A stretch of 64,000 bases of DNA from Effrenium voratum (taxonomy: Eukaryota; Sar; Dinophyceae; Suessiales; Symbiodiniaceae). The notes below the pieces were generated by a model. The model saw only the letters and a program-made list of their open reading frames with translations, ran no database searches and was not told the origin of the DNA. The stretch spans positions 1 through 64,000 of the forward strand of contig CAUJNA010000591.1 in assembly GCA_963377175.1 (NCBI GenBank), read 5' to 3'. The translations under genes were made by a program, and so were the position numbers. This document shows, piece by piece, positions 35,628-57,795 of this stretch. Numbering within the stretch: position 1 is the stretch's first letter; each line of letters starts with the position of its first letter.

Positions 35628-38600
35628 CTCCAACCAACGAACAAAGAAGTGCATCTCTTGTTGCAGGCTACTGTACTTTTTGATGTGATAGTTTGCTCAT
35701 CTTCATGTTTCTTGGATGTTAAGTGTGCTCGCTCGTTGGGTGTCTCAGTTCTGTGAACAGGTTTGAGCAGGGACACCCGCACGTGCCGCATGACTGTCGT
35801 CAGTTCTGGAGTCAGACGAAGGTTGTCTATTTGAGCAGAAGGGCTACATCATTGCAAGCATTTTAGTGGCTCAAATGTGTGTGTGTGTTGGATGTGGATG
35901 CCCATGTCATATCTGTTCTATATCTATCTAAGGGAAGCCAGAAGGACATCTACAATGTTGGGGCTCAAACAGTTTTTACATGCCCACATGGGTGTTTCCC
36001 TACTCAAGCGCACCCCCCTGAAAGCTGTTGTTTGGCTTTCGGCAGCCACTCGCAAGGAGATATGTTTTCAATCTCAGACCTTTTGTTCTTGCCTTCTGTC
36101 TTCCAATCAATGATATAATATTGTCTTCTTCTCAATATCAGACGATTTCAGACCACCTGTTTCGTTTCCTTTTGGCTTCCTCTTTGTTACCGCCAGTTGT
36201 CCGATTGGTTTCCTTTTGACCTGCTGACAAAGTCCCGCACTAGAAGGTGATGTCTCTTGGTGTTCAGAAGGTTTCATCTACCCCAACTGTTGTGAAGTGG
36301 GGTTTGTGACCATCTGCGGTATACCCTCCCACCAACTAACATGGAAGGGAACAAAGCCCCTTTCCAAGAGGAAAGTCGTCTTTCTACAGGGGTGCACTTT
36401 CATGTTAGTCGGCGGGAGGGCAACTGGCCGGCTTGTTTTCTTCTTTCTTTGGCCAATTTCCATTTTGCTGTGGGTCAAAACCAATGGGATCCATGGGATC
36501 CCATGTTGGGGTAGGTGAATTCACCACCCATTTTAGAACCTATTTTAGTGGTTGGATTGGGATGTTCACTGGGGGTACGGGCTTTGGATTTTGACCCATG
36601 GCCATTTTTTTCCCAACGAGGACGCCTATGGAGCTGTTTGAGGCGGATGAAACTGGCTTCAAGGATCTGCCTTTCAAGGCGCGAAGGGACACCACTGGAA
36701 GAGTGCTTCGCATTTCATTTGGGTGCTCACTTTGGGGTGGTAAAGGGAAACCAAAAGGACACATTTTGGGGTGAGTCGCAAGGGAAGGCAAAAGGAAACC
36801 AACCATTTTTGGGGGTTCCACCATTTTGAGACGCACCCATTGTTCGCCCAGTCTTTGCAGGAGGTTTCAGGAAGAGAACAAGGTTAGTTATGACCAGAAC
36901 ACTGCTGATCCAAAGCCAGCGTTGAAACTTCATGTTTTTTGTTTGTGATTCAGCGGTGCCTCGGACCAAGAAAAGGGCTTGAAGCAGGAAGATTCAGAAC
37001 CAGAACAAGAAAACACTGGTTGGTAGAGGCTCATTTTAGTGCTGACCCCTAGGGCCCTAGGCAAGAGCCTTCGTTGAAGCCAGCCCCGCAGTTTCCCGTG
37101 AGGTGATTTGGGGTGAGCAGGACACTTTGACGCCCTTGGAGGGCGCGGTAGGCAGCTTCCTCCAGACAAGGGCCAAGGAGGGGCACCTGCGCCTGGGTCT
37201 CCCAGGTGCCAACTTGTACCGTTCCCCTTTTGGTTGGGAGGGGTCCCCTACTAAAATAGACTACGGAAAAAAAAGTCGGGTACCAACTTATTCTAACCTC
37301 TTTACTGGAGGACCTAGGTTCTATCGCATGCTCAGTGAGGGGCAAATACGACGTACTTGTCTCATGTTTCTGCTTGGGGGCCCACTGGATGAAGAGGTTG
37401 GGTTGAGAAATACTCTCACGGAGGGACTTGTTGAGGCTTGGTGATTCGTGTTCAACCTCTTGTAGAGGCGCTTGGTCGGTTTCAAGCTCTTGTAGAGGGG
37501 CCTTTTCTCTTGTAGAGGGGCCTTTGATGTGCTGTGTGACAGTTTTCAACCTTCCTGGGATGAGCAAGGACACATCGCCAGTCAACCTAACCTTGCGATT
37601 GTCTGCGAGTTGCGGGCTTCGGTCCCCGACAGCTTTGACGGAGTATGTTACTTGCTGCCTCCTAGGTCTTGCCCTTGTGGGGCATTGTGTGGATTCAGCC
37701 ACATCCTTGCTCAAAAAAGCGGGGCTTCGCAAAGCAACTCATGTTCAACAGCAAGCATAGCAATGACCAGGAAGGCTGGAACTTCCAGCCAAGAGATGGT
37801 GTCAAAGCGAAATGGACACCTTGCCACTATTTGTTGCCAAAGGCAAGCCAACCTCGGGCCGTGGTTTCATGTCCTGTTTCGCAGACATGTGTTTGAGGCC
37901 GCCCGACCTGACAGTCTAAGAACATCCAAGGGAAAATGGCACTCAGTCCCTTTTGTAGCGGTTCTGGCGCGTTCCCCCAGCTTTTCGCGGGGTAGAAGGC
38001 CACTTGGAGATAGGGCCATCCTTTGCGCTTCCGTTTCGCTCTCGTGTAACTCTCCGGCCAGGAGAGTTCGAACATCAACTTCCAGGTCATCCAGGGTGGG
38101 CATATCCCCCACGACGAGAATCCGCAGGTGGTGAATGAGGCTGGGCTTCTGTGGGATGTTCCTGGCGATTCTTGGCTTTGGGCTGCAGGTTGTGAGGTCA
38201 GGTGGCTGGTTGGTTGATGTTGCGGTTGGTATTTGTGTCGTTGCTTGGTTGTTGCTTTACTCTTGAGTTGTTGCCTGTGGACACATGTTGGTCAGCCAAA
38301 CAGGATGTTTGCCCAACAATAACCTACATCAAAGTTGTCAATCGCATTTGCTCGGCCCTCCCAGTGGATGAAGGTTTTTGCGCTGTGCTTTAAGTTGGCG
38401 GTACCAACCAGTTACCGCATTTTGTGGGATTCTCAGGGAAGCCCCACCCTTGAAGGTTCCATTTGCTAAAACCAGGGCATGTGCTGTGAGAGGTTTGGAC
38501 CTGCCAAAATGGAAGAATGTCCTTTAAAGGGAGCTGAAACGGGTACCCAAAGCACACAAACCTCGAAATCTTGTGACAGTCCACTGCAGGCGCTGCTGAA

Positions 38601-38628
38601 CTGGCTGGACAGCAAGCCCTGGGCATGA
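27530..38628 (+). CDS. Plastid-type alpha/beta hydrolase, chlorophyll dephytylase (CLD1)-like, 14 exons
   Basis: Exons: ~27530-27609 (leader-like), 28376-28487, 28669-28756, 29256-29313, 29801-29830, 30447-30517, 31066-31104, 32100-32175, 33592-33654, 34526-34585, 34828-34892, 37084-37177, 38062-38139 and 38590-38628 (stop TGA 38626-38628). From the second exon on, the exons sum to 873 nt, exactly 291 codons with the stop. Order of motifs: IVLVHGFGGSVEYWRR (oxyanion loop), HAFDLLGLGLSEKP, YSIQLWAEQVADFVQDLGE, VVLVGNSFGS (nucleophile Ser), GIVMINCAVGMNNK, LYPTNPSAVDDEL, PAETPGALEVLRQIYTGDPG, EVIWGEQDTLTPLEG (acid Asp) and VIQGGHIPHDENPQ (His). MNNK and QD.LTPL.G.VG are typical of the plant CLD1 group, which removes phytol from chlorophyll in plastids. 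The leader exon is Arg/Ser/Ala-rich (RRRRLSLRSS), as expected of a transit region; its 5' end and the start Met were not found. A related esterase substrate cannot be excluded. Confidence 0.85.
28376..28487 (+). CDS. CLD1-like exon 2 (oxyanion strand)
   Basis: Encodes AYKALALSREEWRGHRVRSV, then KKPHIVLVHG. Ending at a GA donor (28488-28489) makes the join HGFGGSVEYW, as in the family. Reading on would give HGAGLGG and lose the match. Confidence 0.82.
29030..29182. repeat. Short direct repeats around TTTAAACAACAGGGG
   Basis: GTTTAAACAACAGGGGGTTC, ATTTAAACAACAGGGGATTC and CTTTAAACAGGGGATTC follow one another, the first two 60-70 bp apart. In the intron before the CLD1-like exon at 29256. Confidence 0.75.
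30447..30517 (+). CDS. CLD1-like exon 6 (nucleophile Ser)
   Basis: Acceptor TACCAG|GTG. Encodes VVLVGNSFGSLISLTAAR and ends in a GC donor at 30518. The catalytic Ser sits in G-N-S-F-G, the form used by CLD1/pheophytinase-type hydrolases. Confidence 0.85.
30554..30665. mobile_element. Family A element just after CLD1-like exon 6
   Basis: Termini CATGTGGGTGTGGCTCAATT and TTTTTTAAGCCACAGCCATG; begins about 36 bp past the donor at 30518. Confidence 0.72.
31066..31104 (+). CDS. CLD1-like exon 7 (MNNK motif)
   Basis: A 39-nt exon encoding IVMINCAVGMNN(K). Phase works on both sides: GG from exon 6 plus G gives Gly, and AA plus G from exon 8 gives the Lys of MNNK. GA donor at 31105-31106. Confidence 0.8.
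35568..35627. repeat. (GCA)n microsatellite, about 20 units
   Basis: Perfect CAG/GCA run within the intron between CLD1-like exons 34828 and 37084. Frames through it (poly-Q, poly-A, poly-L) are not coding by the exon model. Confidence 0.95.
36467..36606. mobile_element. Family A element, long-core subtype
   Basis: Left GCTGTGGGTCAAAACCAATG, right TTTTGACCCATGGCCATTT, core GGTGAATTCACCACCCATTT, as in the 55.5 kb copy. Confidence 0.75.
37084..37177 (+). CDS. CLD1-like exon 12 (catalytic Asp)
   Basis: Encodes PAVSREVIWGEQDTLTPLEG, then AVGSFLQTRAK. The Asp of WGEQD is the acid of the triad. GA donor at 37178. A copy of the ACTAAAATAGACTAC repeat family follows in the intron. Confidence 0.82.
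37224..37317. mobile_element. Family C intron repeat
   Basis: GGTCCCCTACTAAAATAGAC...GGGTACCAACTTATTC...TTTACTGGAGGACCTAG, in the intron after CLD1-like exon 12. Confidence 0.78.
38062..38139 (+). CDS. CLD1-like exon 13 (catalytic His)
   Basis: Encodes ESSNINFQVIQGGHIPHDEN, then PQVVNE. The His of GGHIPHDE completes the triad. GC donor at 38140; the next exon (38590-38628) encodes ALLNWLDSKPWA and the stop. Confidence 0.85.
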
Positions 38629-39419
38629 TGTTTGGCTGGTAAAACCAGCGAGTCGCGAAGCGCGGGGGAGTCTTAGGGCTGAATCGTTACACGTTTTTCC
38701 AAAAGACATGACTTTGTTTTCTTGTTTTGCACGGATTTTCCCATAGTCATGTCTGAATGTTTTTTCTTTGATGCTGCCGCAACTCCACCCTCCAGTCAAC
38801 GTTTTAGCCCCTTAGATCCACTCAAGGGCTGGCCCCTGCGTCTCCGAGCTTTCAGGTTCCCAACTAGGACTGAGCCTCGTTCCCCTGCCATGGGGCCAAC
38901 CGGTGTGTAAAAGGCCTGTGCTCTTCGGTTGGATCTCTAACCTTCTGTTTGGTTGGACATGTACGTATTTTTGCACACAAACACCATTTTGTTCTTGGTT
39001 GCGCAGGGGCAATCGCCATGCCTTGGTTGCGCCAGGCCTGGCCTTGAGATCTTGCATGTGCGACGCTTTCAATGTGGGTGGCTGATGTTTGGCTGAGTCT
39101 TACAGCGCAGGCATTGCGCAACCTGCAGCGCACGTGCCACGTTCCTGTATGCTGGTCGAAGTACCTGCGAGTTCCTCATGCTTCAAGGCAAAAAAGCCGC
39201 GATGGGCAAGGCCGTTCTTGAGCTGTTCCCTTTTCCGGATTTATTTATAAAGGGACCTCCCTAAAAGTGAGTCAAACAACATCTTGTCGCAGATGTTGTT
39301 TCTGAATGTGCTTTGGAGGTCGTTTTCTTTTGACAGGATCTCATTTCTGGCTAGGTCTGAATCACAAGTTTGTAATTTGGGAGCCCTCTTTCGGGGGTTT
39401 TGGCTCAACCCTCGTCATC

Positions 39420-39525
39420 CCGGCCTTTGGTCGGAACTCGCCAGCGCTTGAGGCCGCCGCAGCGGGGCCGGCGCCGAAGCTCTCAGCGGGTGCCGGGTGG
39501 GCGTCGTTGGCGCCGCTGGCGGTGC
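39420..39525 (+). CDS. Possible leader exon of the tRNA-binding protein gene
   Basis: A GC-rich open stretch reading PAFGRNSPALEAAAAGPAPK, then LSAGAGWASLAPLAVLAG. It is Ala-rich with a short hydrophobic run, as in a targeting leader. It lies on the same strand before exon 40341-40422. Neither border nor a start Met can be fixed. It could instead be unrelated GC-rich sequence. Confidence 0.35.
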
Positions 39526-40144
39526 TGGCGGGGAGGCGGGGAGGCATTGCGGTTGGACGCAAGGAAAATGGCACGAGCAAAGTGGCTAAAGTGATTGTTA
39601 CACACGGTGGCCTACCTTTTGAATTGGGTTTGGTGGATTCAAGTCAAAGTGTCTTATGGAGTTTGAGCAATATTGTTACAGTCAGTTTCAAAAGGTGGCC
39701 TACCTTGTTGAATTGGGTTTGTTGGATGTAAGTCAAAGCGGAAAGTGTTTTGATGGGCTTCTTGATGACTTCACAGGGTCAAACAGTTGAAGCGTGTTAT
39801 GGCCAATCCACCCAGCAGACCGTATTTTGAAAACACACACATCTTAATTTGAAAGATACCCCTCTAGAAGGGGTTTATGGGAATGTGCGAACCCAAACCT
39901 TATTACCAGCTTCACAGGGCTCCTTAAAAGATACATTTGGCCCATTTGGAACATAGCTTTTTCCACCAAAATAAAGGGACACAAGGCAATGTTCAGGTAT
40001 ATAATGTAAGGATCCCTGCTATAAAAGCCTTTTCACCAAAACAGGGTTTCCAAAGAGCCAAAGGCTGCAAGGGGCCCGACAGGTCAAATTGTTCGATGGT
40101 TTCGACTAACGGGTTGATGGGATTACAACTGGGTGTGTCGATAT

Positions 40145-40255
40145 ATGTTTTTTTGGGGGGGAAGCTCCCAAATGGTGGTTGTCCTTTTGGTCTCCCTTTA
40201 AAACCAACCAACAAGGGGAACTCGGAGCCCTCACGAAAAGACGCATCCATATTGC
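40145..40255. repeat. Family B intron repeat (GGTGGTTxTCCTTTTGGT type)
   Basis: CCCAAATGGTGGTTGTCCTT, TTGGTCTCCCTTTAAAACC, AACCAACAAGGGGAACTCGG. Similar sequence at 23265-23350, 28262-28345, 41085-41200, 48540-48610 and 51655-51705, and in reverse near 3340-3410 and 36730-36840. Confidence 0.6.
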
Positions 40256-40340
40256 ACTTTTTTAAGGGTATATGCCTCAGTTTCCCCTAGTGGTTGGGTG
40301 GTGGAAGCCATCGACAGGTTCTGATTCTTGTCCGCACCAG

Positions 40341-51476
<11,136 letters not shown>

Positions 51477-52460
51477 AACGCGCTGGAGCCTGTTTTCAAT
51501 AGGAACGTATGAGTCCAGGGCTCCGTAAAAAAAAATCATTTTGCAACCATTTGAAACATGGCGTTTTCCACCAAAAGAAAGGGACACCACCATTTACAAG
51601 CCAATGTTCAGGTGTATAATGTAAGGATCCCTGATGAGTGTGTCTTGAAATTGGATGTTGGACCCCCAAAATGGCGGTTTTCCCTGGGCTTGAACCCGGT
51701 ACCCACGCAAAACAACCAAACCTGCATGAAGGAAGGGTCATCGATTTCTGACCTCTCCATATGGTCGAGCACAGAAACGCTCACAACACCTAATGCCCCC
51801 TTCAGCCTGCCTCGAAGGGCAAGGCTTGCAGAAGCCTGGGACCGAAGACGAAGCCATGCGGTAGCTCAAGCCGTGATGCTTTTCGCGCTTGCCGTTCACA
51901 AGCTCAATGCTTGCTGAGCGCCATCTTTTCCTGGACCCGACTTATGGAGCCATGAGACGAGAGAAAACGCAACCAATTGAGCGGCGTGCGAATTTCGGGA
52001 CGCCGAGGGATGGGAAAGGCCGAAGTCTTTGCTTCGTCGAGACAAAACACCCGATGCTTCGTGAGTGAAGTTAACTCGTTGAGGTCAGCGACTCCCATTA
52101 GAATTGCGAGATCTGTGGCAGACCTGTTGCGAATGGGAATTGTTTGCCATCCGCTGCTTTCTTGACCATGAGGTGCTTGTTTGAATTATGAGCTTGGTTG
52201 AACGGATGAGTTTGTTTGTTGTCCCTATTTGTTTTGTTTGTTTTGTTTTGTTCCCGGGTTTTGGTAATTGATGGATCCACCGGCTCCTAGTTGTCCCGGC
52301 TTGCTACTTGGGGTTACGGATCATGGATCCAGAACTAGCAACTTCACTGTTGTTGGTATGTGCTTAGGTTGATACCAAGGGAACCAGGAGGAGGTTCCAA
52401 CCTGTGTAAGAAAGCTACATGCCAAGGGATATGTTGTATATAATGGATACGTCTACTATG

Positions 52461-52734
52461 TATACATGCATACATGCGTACGTACATACGTACATACGTA
52501 CATACATGCATACATACTTGCATACATACATACATACATACATACAGCCAGACATACATACATACATATACATACATACATATACATACATACATACATA
52601 CATACATACATACAGCCAGACATACATACATACATATACATACATACATACATATACATACATACATACATACATACATACATACATACATACATACATA
52701 CATACATACATACATACATACATACATACATACA

Positions 52735-52766
<32 letters not shown>

Positions 52767-52879
52767 CATACATACATACATACATACATACATACATACA
52801 TACATACATACATACATACATACATACATACATACATACATACATACATACATACATACATACATACATACATACATAC
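52461..52879. repeat. (CATA)n tetranucleotide array, about 420 bp
   Basis: Nearly pure CATA with a duplicated interruption (CATACAGCCAGACATACAT twice, about 75 bp apart). Open frames on both strands (IHTY, MYVC) are artefacts. Confidence 0.98.
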
Positions 52880-53849
52880 AATTATATAATTGTTACATTT
52901 GTTATAATATGAGATTAGTATATATTGATATGACATAATACTAACATAAAACGCCATCCTCGGTCATGAAAATCAGTGGCACTGACTCCAGGGGCCCTTG
53001 TCGGCCGCGTGTCTGGGCTCAAGGCGCCTCTTTAGGCGGAGAGGCCTGATCCGATTCTCATCCGATACCGAAAGCTCGGGCCGCAGAGCGAACGTGAGTC
53101 TCGGGAATCTTCTTGCGGTATGGTCTAGGGAGGCTTTCTAATACCAGGGGTATATGTAAAAAATAGTAATATAGCAAGTTCTCAGCCAAAGAAGCATGAC
53201 CATTAGTGAAAGCATAGTACACACACTTGTATTTAATTGTATGCAACGCTTGCATAACGGTTCAATATCGCCCTCATTGATTGGTGGAGTAAATCTTCCA
53301 ACACTCAAACTGTAAGGAAAGGCCTTTGGGAGCAGACGGAGCAGACAGGAACGGCGCTGCGTGCAAAGCGTTGTTAGGATACACAAAGCACATCATGAAG
53401 TCATGGGAATATCGTCGACATGCTTTTGGCTTGTGAAGTTGTGCTTATTGGATGATGCCTTGCAACAAGTAAATTTCTACATCAATGTACACATCCCGTC
53501 GTAGCTGTACATGTTTACAGTACCACTGGAATCAGAGTAAGGACGTTGGTTTTTGTTTTTTGGGTTGGATTCTAGCGGGCGGGCCGCAAGTTCAATATGT
53601 TTAGGGTTGATGGCCAAATGTGATTCAACCAGACAAGAAAGGCCCCTTTCAACGGGAAGTCACAACCGGGTTGCTTAAACAATGGCTGAAACATGCTTGA
53701 GGGAATTACCATGTTCTTTTTCGATGGAGAGTTCGCTGGTTCAGGTGTGGAATTGTGAATTCTGGTTTATGTTGGCTCTATCGTTGTCACAGCAGCTTAG
53801 TTTGTGTGTGCGGTGCAGCGGCTTGGGAGGTTTTGGCGTCCTTAGAACG

Positions 53850-54260
53850 ATAGATAGGTAGACAGATAACGAGATAGGTAGAGATAGAAAAAGCAGATAG
53901 AACGATAGACAGCATGGTGGAAAGACAGAGAGTCGGAGATAAAGCCATAGATCGATCAGCTTAGGCTTGTGTAGGTAGGGCCGTAGACTGGTTCAGTAGG
54001 TTAGTAGATAGGAGAGACAGATAGGTAGGCAGATGGATAGGTAGATAGGTAGATAGACAGAAAGACAGATGGAATAGACTAGTTCAGGTTAGACTAGCTT
54101 CTGATGATTTAGATGTAGAAAAACATGAATAGAGTAGGTCGGCAGGTCGATAGATGGATAGGTGGAGAGATGCGGAGATGCGTAGACGGACAGGTAGACA
54201 AGCAGCCCCAGGCCTATACACAGAGATGCGCAAATGGATGCATGGATGAATAGGCCGGCA
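53850..54260. repeat. Degenerate GATAG/TAGG repeat
   Basis: Many imperfect units such as GATAGATAGGTAGACAGATA; an old GATA-type array decayed by point changes. Confidence 0.8.
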
Positions 54261-55482
54261 GGTAGGTGGGAAGAAAGGCCGTCAGTTCAAGAACAGGGAC
54301 GCACACACAACAGCAGCTTTGGGCCATTAACCTGCATTCGCGTTCGCGACTTCTATCAAGTTGTTCATAGCTGTTGCCAAGATAAGCTTGACCTCAAGAC
54401 TCAGATGTTTGAAGCACGCAATGCTTGACCACCCTCTGAAGCTCTTTGCTTTTTTGCTTTTTTTCTTTGCTTTTGCTTTTGCTTCCAGAAGGGTCGACCC
54501 AGTGACCGGCAACGCGCAGACCCAGTCAGGGGCAGACCCAGTCCCAGTGCATCCGCGCAACAGGTCCAAGCAGGTTGCAAGGTGCAACGAAACCTCAACC
54601 CAAACGATTCCCCTTCCAATTAAGATGTGAACCGTCCAGAGAAGTTCCTGCGCACTGAGCATCGATCTGAGATCGAAATAATGACCTGGTCCTCCAACGG
54701 CGTGCAGAAGCCGAAGAAGGTGACACTGGCTGTGCTGACAGTCGCCCGAGACCCCAAAACCGTCGTGCGTAGTGGGGAGGGAGGCCTTGGATGTCATGAC
54801 TTGTAGAGCTTTTAGTGTTGTAGAACATATGATGAGTTCTCATGAAATGGGTGGTGCCGTCGTAGTTTTGCCTTGAACCAGGCCCTGCAAGCCTAGCTAT
54901 GTTAGCTTGTGTGGGAGAGCACTTTTTTTTTCTTCCGCGAGCTTCCAAAGTCCAATCCCGTGGAATGTGGCGTGTTGACTCAGAGTGAAGCAGCAAGGCC
55001 GCGTGCTAGTTAAGTGGCCATTTGCGTCATGACCACGTGGCAAGACCTGCCCCAAACAGAATGGAAGACCCTTTTCGACCCCGGCCCGTCTACCAAAAGG
55101 AGAATGGTGACTGCAACATCGCCGGTGCCAAACTGAATCCAAGCTGAAACCACAAGCACCCGAATGAAGGTGAACCCTTCTTCTGGTTTTGTGCAGGCTC
55201 TATCCCGCAAGGAGGCTGCACGGTTGCACGCGCGGACGCTGTACTCAGTCACCTTTTGTGTAAGAATGGAAGTTGACGTCTTCCTGCACCTCGCCTTCAG
55301 GAAACAAAAAACGTCATTTGGTCCCTCCACTTCACTGACGCGTCTTTGGTTCTTTACCGTGTTTGGTTCTGTTAAGGTGCTACCAGAAGGATATCAACTT
55401 CCTTTGTCTCTCCACACTGTGCATGTGTCCTTGGTTCTTCACTCTGGTTTTTGGGTTCGGCTCCGGTGCTGCCATCCCAAGT

Positions 55483-55626
55483 CATATGGCTGTGTTGTCA
55501 AACCAATGGGATCCCATTTTGGGCTAGGTGAATTCACCACCCATTTCGAAATCTATTTTAGTGGTTGGATTGAATCGGATGTTTTCATTGGGGGGGGAAA
55601 CGATTTGGGTTTTGAGCCATGGCCAT
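55483..55626. mobile_element. Family A element, long-core subtype
   Basis: Left CATATGGCTGTGTTGTCAAA, right TTTTGAGCCATGGCCATTT, core GGTGAATTCACCACCCATTT. Confidence 0.75.
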
Positions 55627-55785
55627 TTGCCACCGAGATTCGGACGTCCGATGGCAACCGCCGGTGGCTCTGAGGTTGTCCTCGTTGCCCTCTTCGCTCT
55701 TTACGGAGGCCAGAACGGTGCGTCGGTGCGTGTGGGTGGATTTTTTTAGCTAGGTCCCCCAGGATCGTGCCAACTTTGACCGTTT

Positions 55786-55878
55786 CCTTTTTGGGGGAGG
55801 GTTCGGGACCCTGCTAAAATAGACTACAGAAAAAAGAAAAAGGTACCCTTGTTCTAAGCTCTCTACTGGAGGACCTGG
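55786..55878. mobile_element. Family C intron repeat
   Basis: TTTTTGGGGGAGGGTTCGGG, CTGCTAAAATAGACTACAG, AGGTACCCTTGTTCTAAGC, CTCTACTGGAGGACCTGG. Confidence 0.75.
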
Positions 55879-56688
55879 TTAGAGTTAGTACGCTGTTCAG
55901 GGAAGCCACAAGGAGAACCCGCCAGTTTTTTGTTCGTGTGGTTTGAAGGAGGTTCAAGGGAACAAGTAGCAACAGCCATATTGGAGGGCCAAATCAGATT
56001 TCGACGTCGCCCCAGCTATTAACAAATCAGAGCGCCCTTTTCAATGAGGGTTCCATAAACTGGGATAAGTCCTACCAGAGTTTGTCTTGTAGGCCCACCT
56101 TTTTTGGATGAGTCATGGCAAATGACGAGGTCATCAGACTCAGCCTGAACCTGCCGTAAAAGTCTTTGGGGGGGGGGTTCTCTTGCTTTGAGAACTGTAA
56201 TTTGCCCGGATGAACAGATATTTTTTTCCAACAATGGAAGACAGGGAACTTACAAGGAAAGTAGTCGTCACCTTCCATGGGAGAGTACTGTACCGAGGGT
56301 GGATCAGGGCTCCTGAGCAGGTTGACCTCAGGCCCGCCCATCCTCTGTCTCTTGGCTTGCACCAAAGGATTTATACACTCAAATAGATGGGCTCCTGGTT
56401 CCCAAAAAGGGTCCCAAAGGTAAGCCCAGGTATGAATATCCAGCCAAAGGTGTCGAATGGTAAATTTTACAAGCAGGCGAACCCACGTACTTCGTTGCCT
56501 TTGTGGGTTGTCCTCAGGTGTTAAACCATGTTTTCTGTGGCAGAAAAGAGCTCGCCAGGATGTGCGGACCATTGTCTTTCAAATTCACCTGGAGATTGGC
56601 TGCGGCGCGACAGCCAAGGGGAAGCCCGGGTTTTTTCGTTGATTCCTCAGGTGTTCGGTTGGAAGTCAATATTTGTCCCTGGGGGGCG

Positions 56689-56763
56689 AATCCTTCTATG
56701 CCACTCGTTTCTTAAACAACATGGATATATTTCCATGGGTAAACGAGTGGCATAGAAGGATTC
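56689..56763. repeat. Perfect short inverted repeat (22-bp arms)
   Basis: Arm AATCCTTCTATGCCACTCGT is repeated in reverse as ACGAGTGGCATAGAAGGATT, with a 30-bp loop. Confidence 0.9.
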
Positions 56764-57299
56764 TTGGGCAGTGGGCCAGATTATTCTTTTGAAGACTAGC
56801 AAAGGGGAAGCCATGGCTGTTCCGTTCCCGCCGAAGAAAACTGATCGGCAGGTCTTCAAGGCTGGTCTGAAGACCAGAGTTTTGGGGAAATTTGGGGGAC
56901 CCCCCAGGAAAAGAGAGCAAAAACAACGGCTGGGAGAAAAATCACGTAACCAAGGGGCCCCAGAAGCCATGAAGCCGTGAGCCCAGTTAGATGTTCGTTT
57001 CCCAGCCAGGTGTTCATGCCCATATCACTACGTTGCCTATGCGTTCGAATTGGTGGCGGACTGCTTGGGAATTCTGCCCACCCTGGTCTTAAACTCCTTG
57101 CCATTGGCAAATGGGACTCCCCGTTGGCACGGAAATCGTCATCCCCCCTTCCGCGAGCACAGTGTTCGGGGGGTGCCACACACACACACACACCGAGTGG
57201 TATCAGCTTCAACTCGAGGGCCATTTATCGATCAGAAAGGGACCCTGTGAGCGTTGGGTTTTTGCACACACCTAATTTTGCTGCATTCTGGCCAAAACC

Positions 57300-57795
57300 G
57301 AGGAAAAAAAGGATTCTGGGACAATGTGCTGGTATCATGCAAACAGTTCTCCACCTTCCCTTGCAGATGTCAGGCTCCTGTCCAAAACCGAAAAAAAACA
57401 TCGAGAAATCGAAAGATTCTGGGACAATGTGCTGGTATCATGCAAACAGTTCTCCACCTTACCCCCCCCCTTGCAGATGTCAGGCTCCTGTCCAAAAACC
57501 GAAAAAAACATCGAGAAATCGAAAGATTTTGTCCAAAACCAAAAAAAACCTCGAGAAATCGAAAAAAAAAACAAAAAAAACAAAAAAAAACAAAGATTCT
57601 GGGACAATGTGCTGGTATCATGTAAACATTCTGTTGGCCAGATTGGTTTTTTTGTTTTTTTTTCGATTTCTCGAGGTTTCTTTCGGTTTTGGACAAAATC
57701 TTTCGATTTCTCGATGTTTTTTGATTTTGGATGGTTTCTTTCGAATTCTCAATGTTTTTTGATTTTGAACACCTTCTTTTGATTTCTCGATGTTT
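57300..57795. repeat. Compound direct and inverted repeat (large hairpin)
   Basis: Left side: a unit of about 110 bp present twice (GATTCTGGGACAATGTGCTG ... CCTTGCAGATGTCAGGCTCC ... CATCGAGAAATCGAAAGATT) plus a truncated third start. Right side (57655-57795): reverse complement of its A-rich part (TTTCGATTTCTCGAGGTTTC, GGACAAAATCTTTCGATTTC, CTCGATGTTT). The transcript could form a long stem. Confidence 0.85.

Larger units (their letters stand above)
51477..57300. other. Intergenic region with repeats and unassigned exon-like patches
   Basis: Holds the CATA array (52461-52879), degenerate GATAG/TAGG sequence (53850-54260), family A and C copies (55483, 55786) and a short hairpin (56689-56763). 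Exon-like patches at 54630-54800 (MTWSSNGVQKPKKVTLAVLT) and 56560-56640 (FQIHLEIGCGATAKGKPG) match no family I know. Confidence 0.5.

Noticed and set aside
35308..35791. Poly-Q, poly-A, poly-L and poly-C frames at the GCA repeat
   Set aside because: Microsatellite within an intron of the hydrolase gene; the hydrolase frame is complete without it.
52344..52957. MYVC and IHTY repeat proteins
   Set aside because: CATA array translated in all frames.
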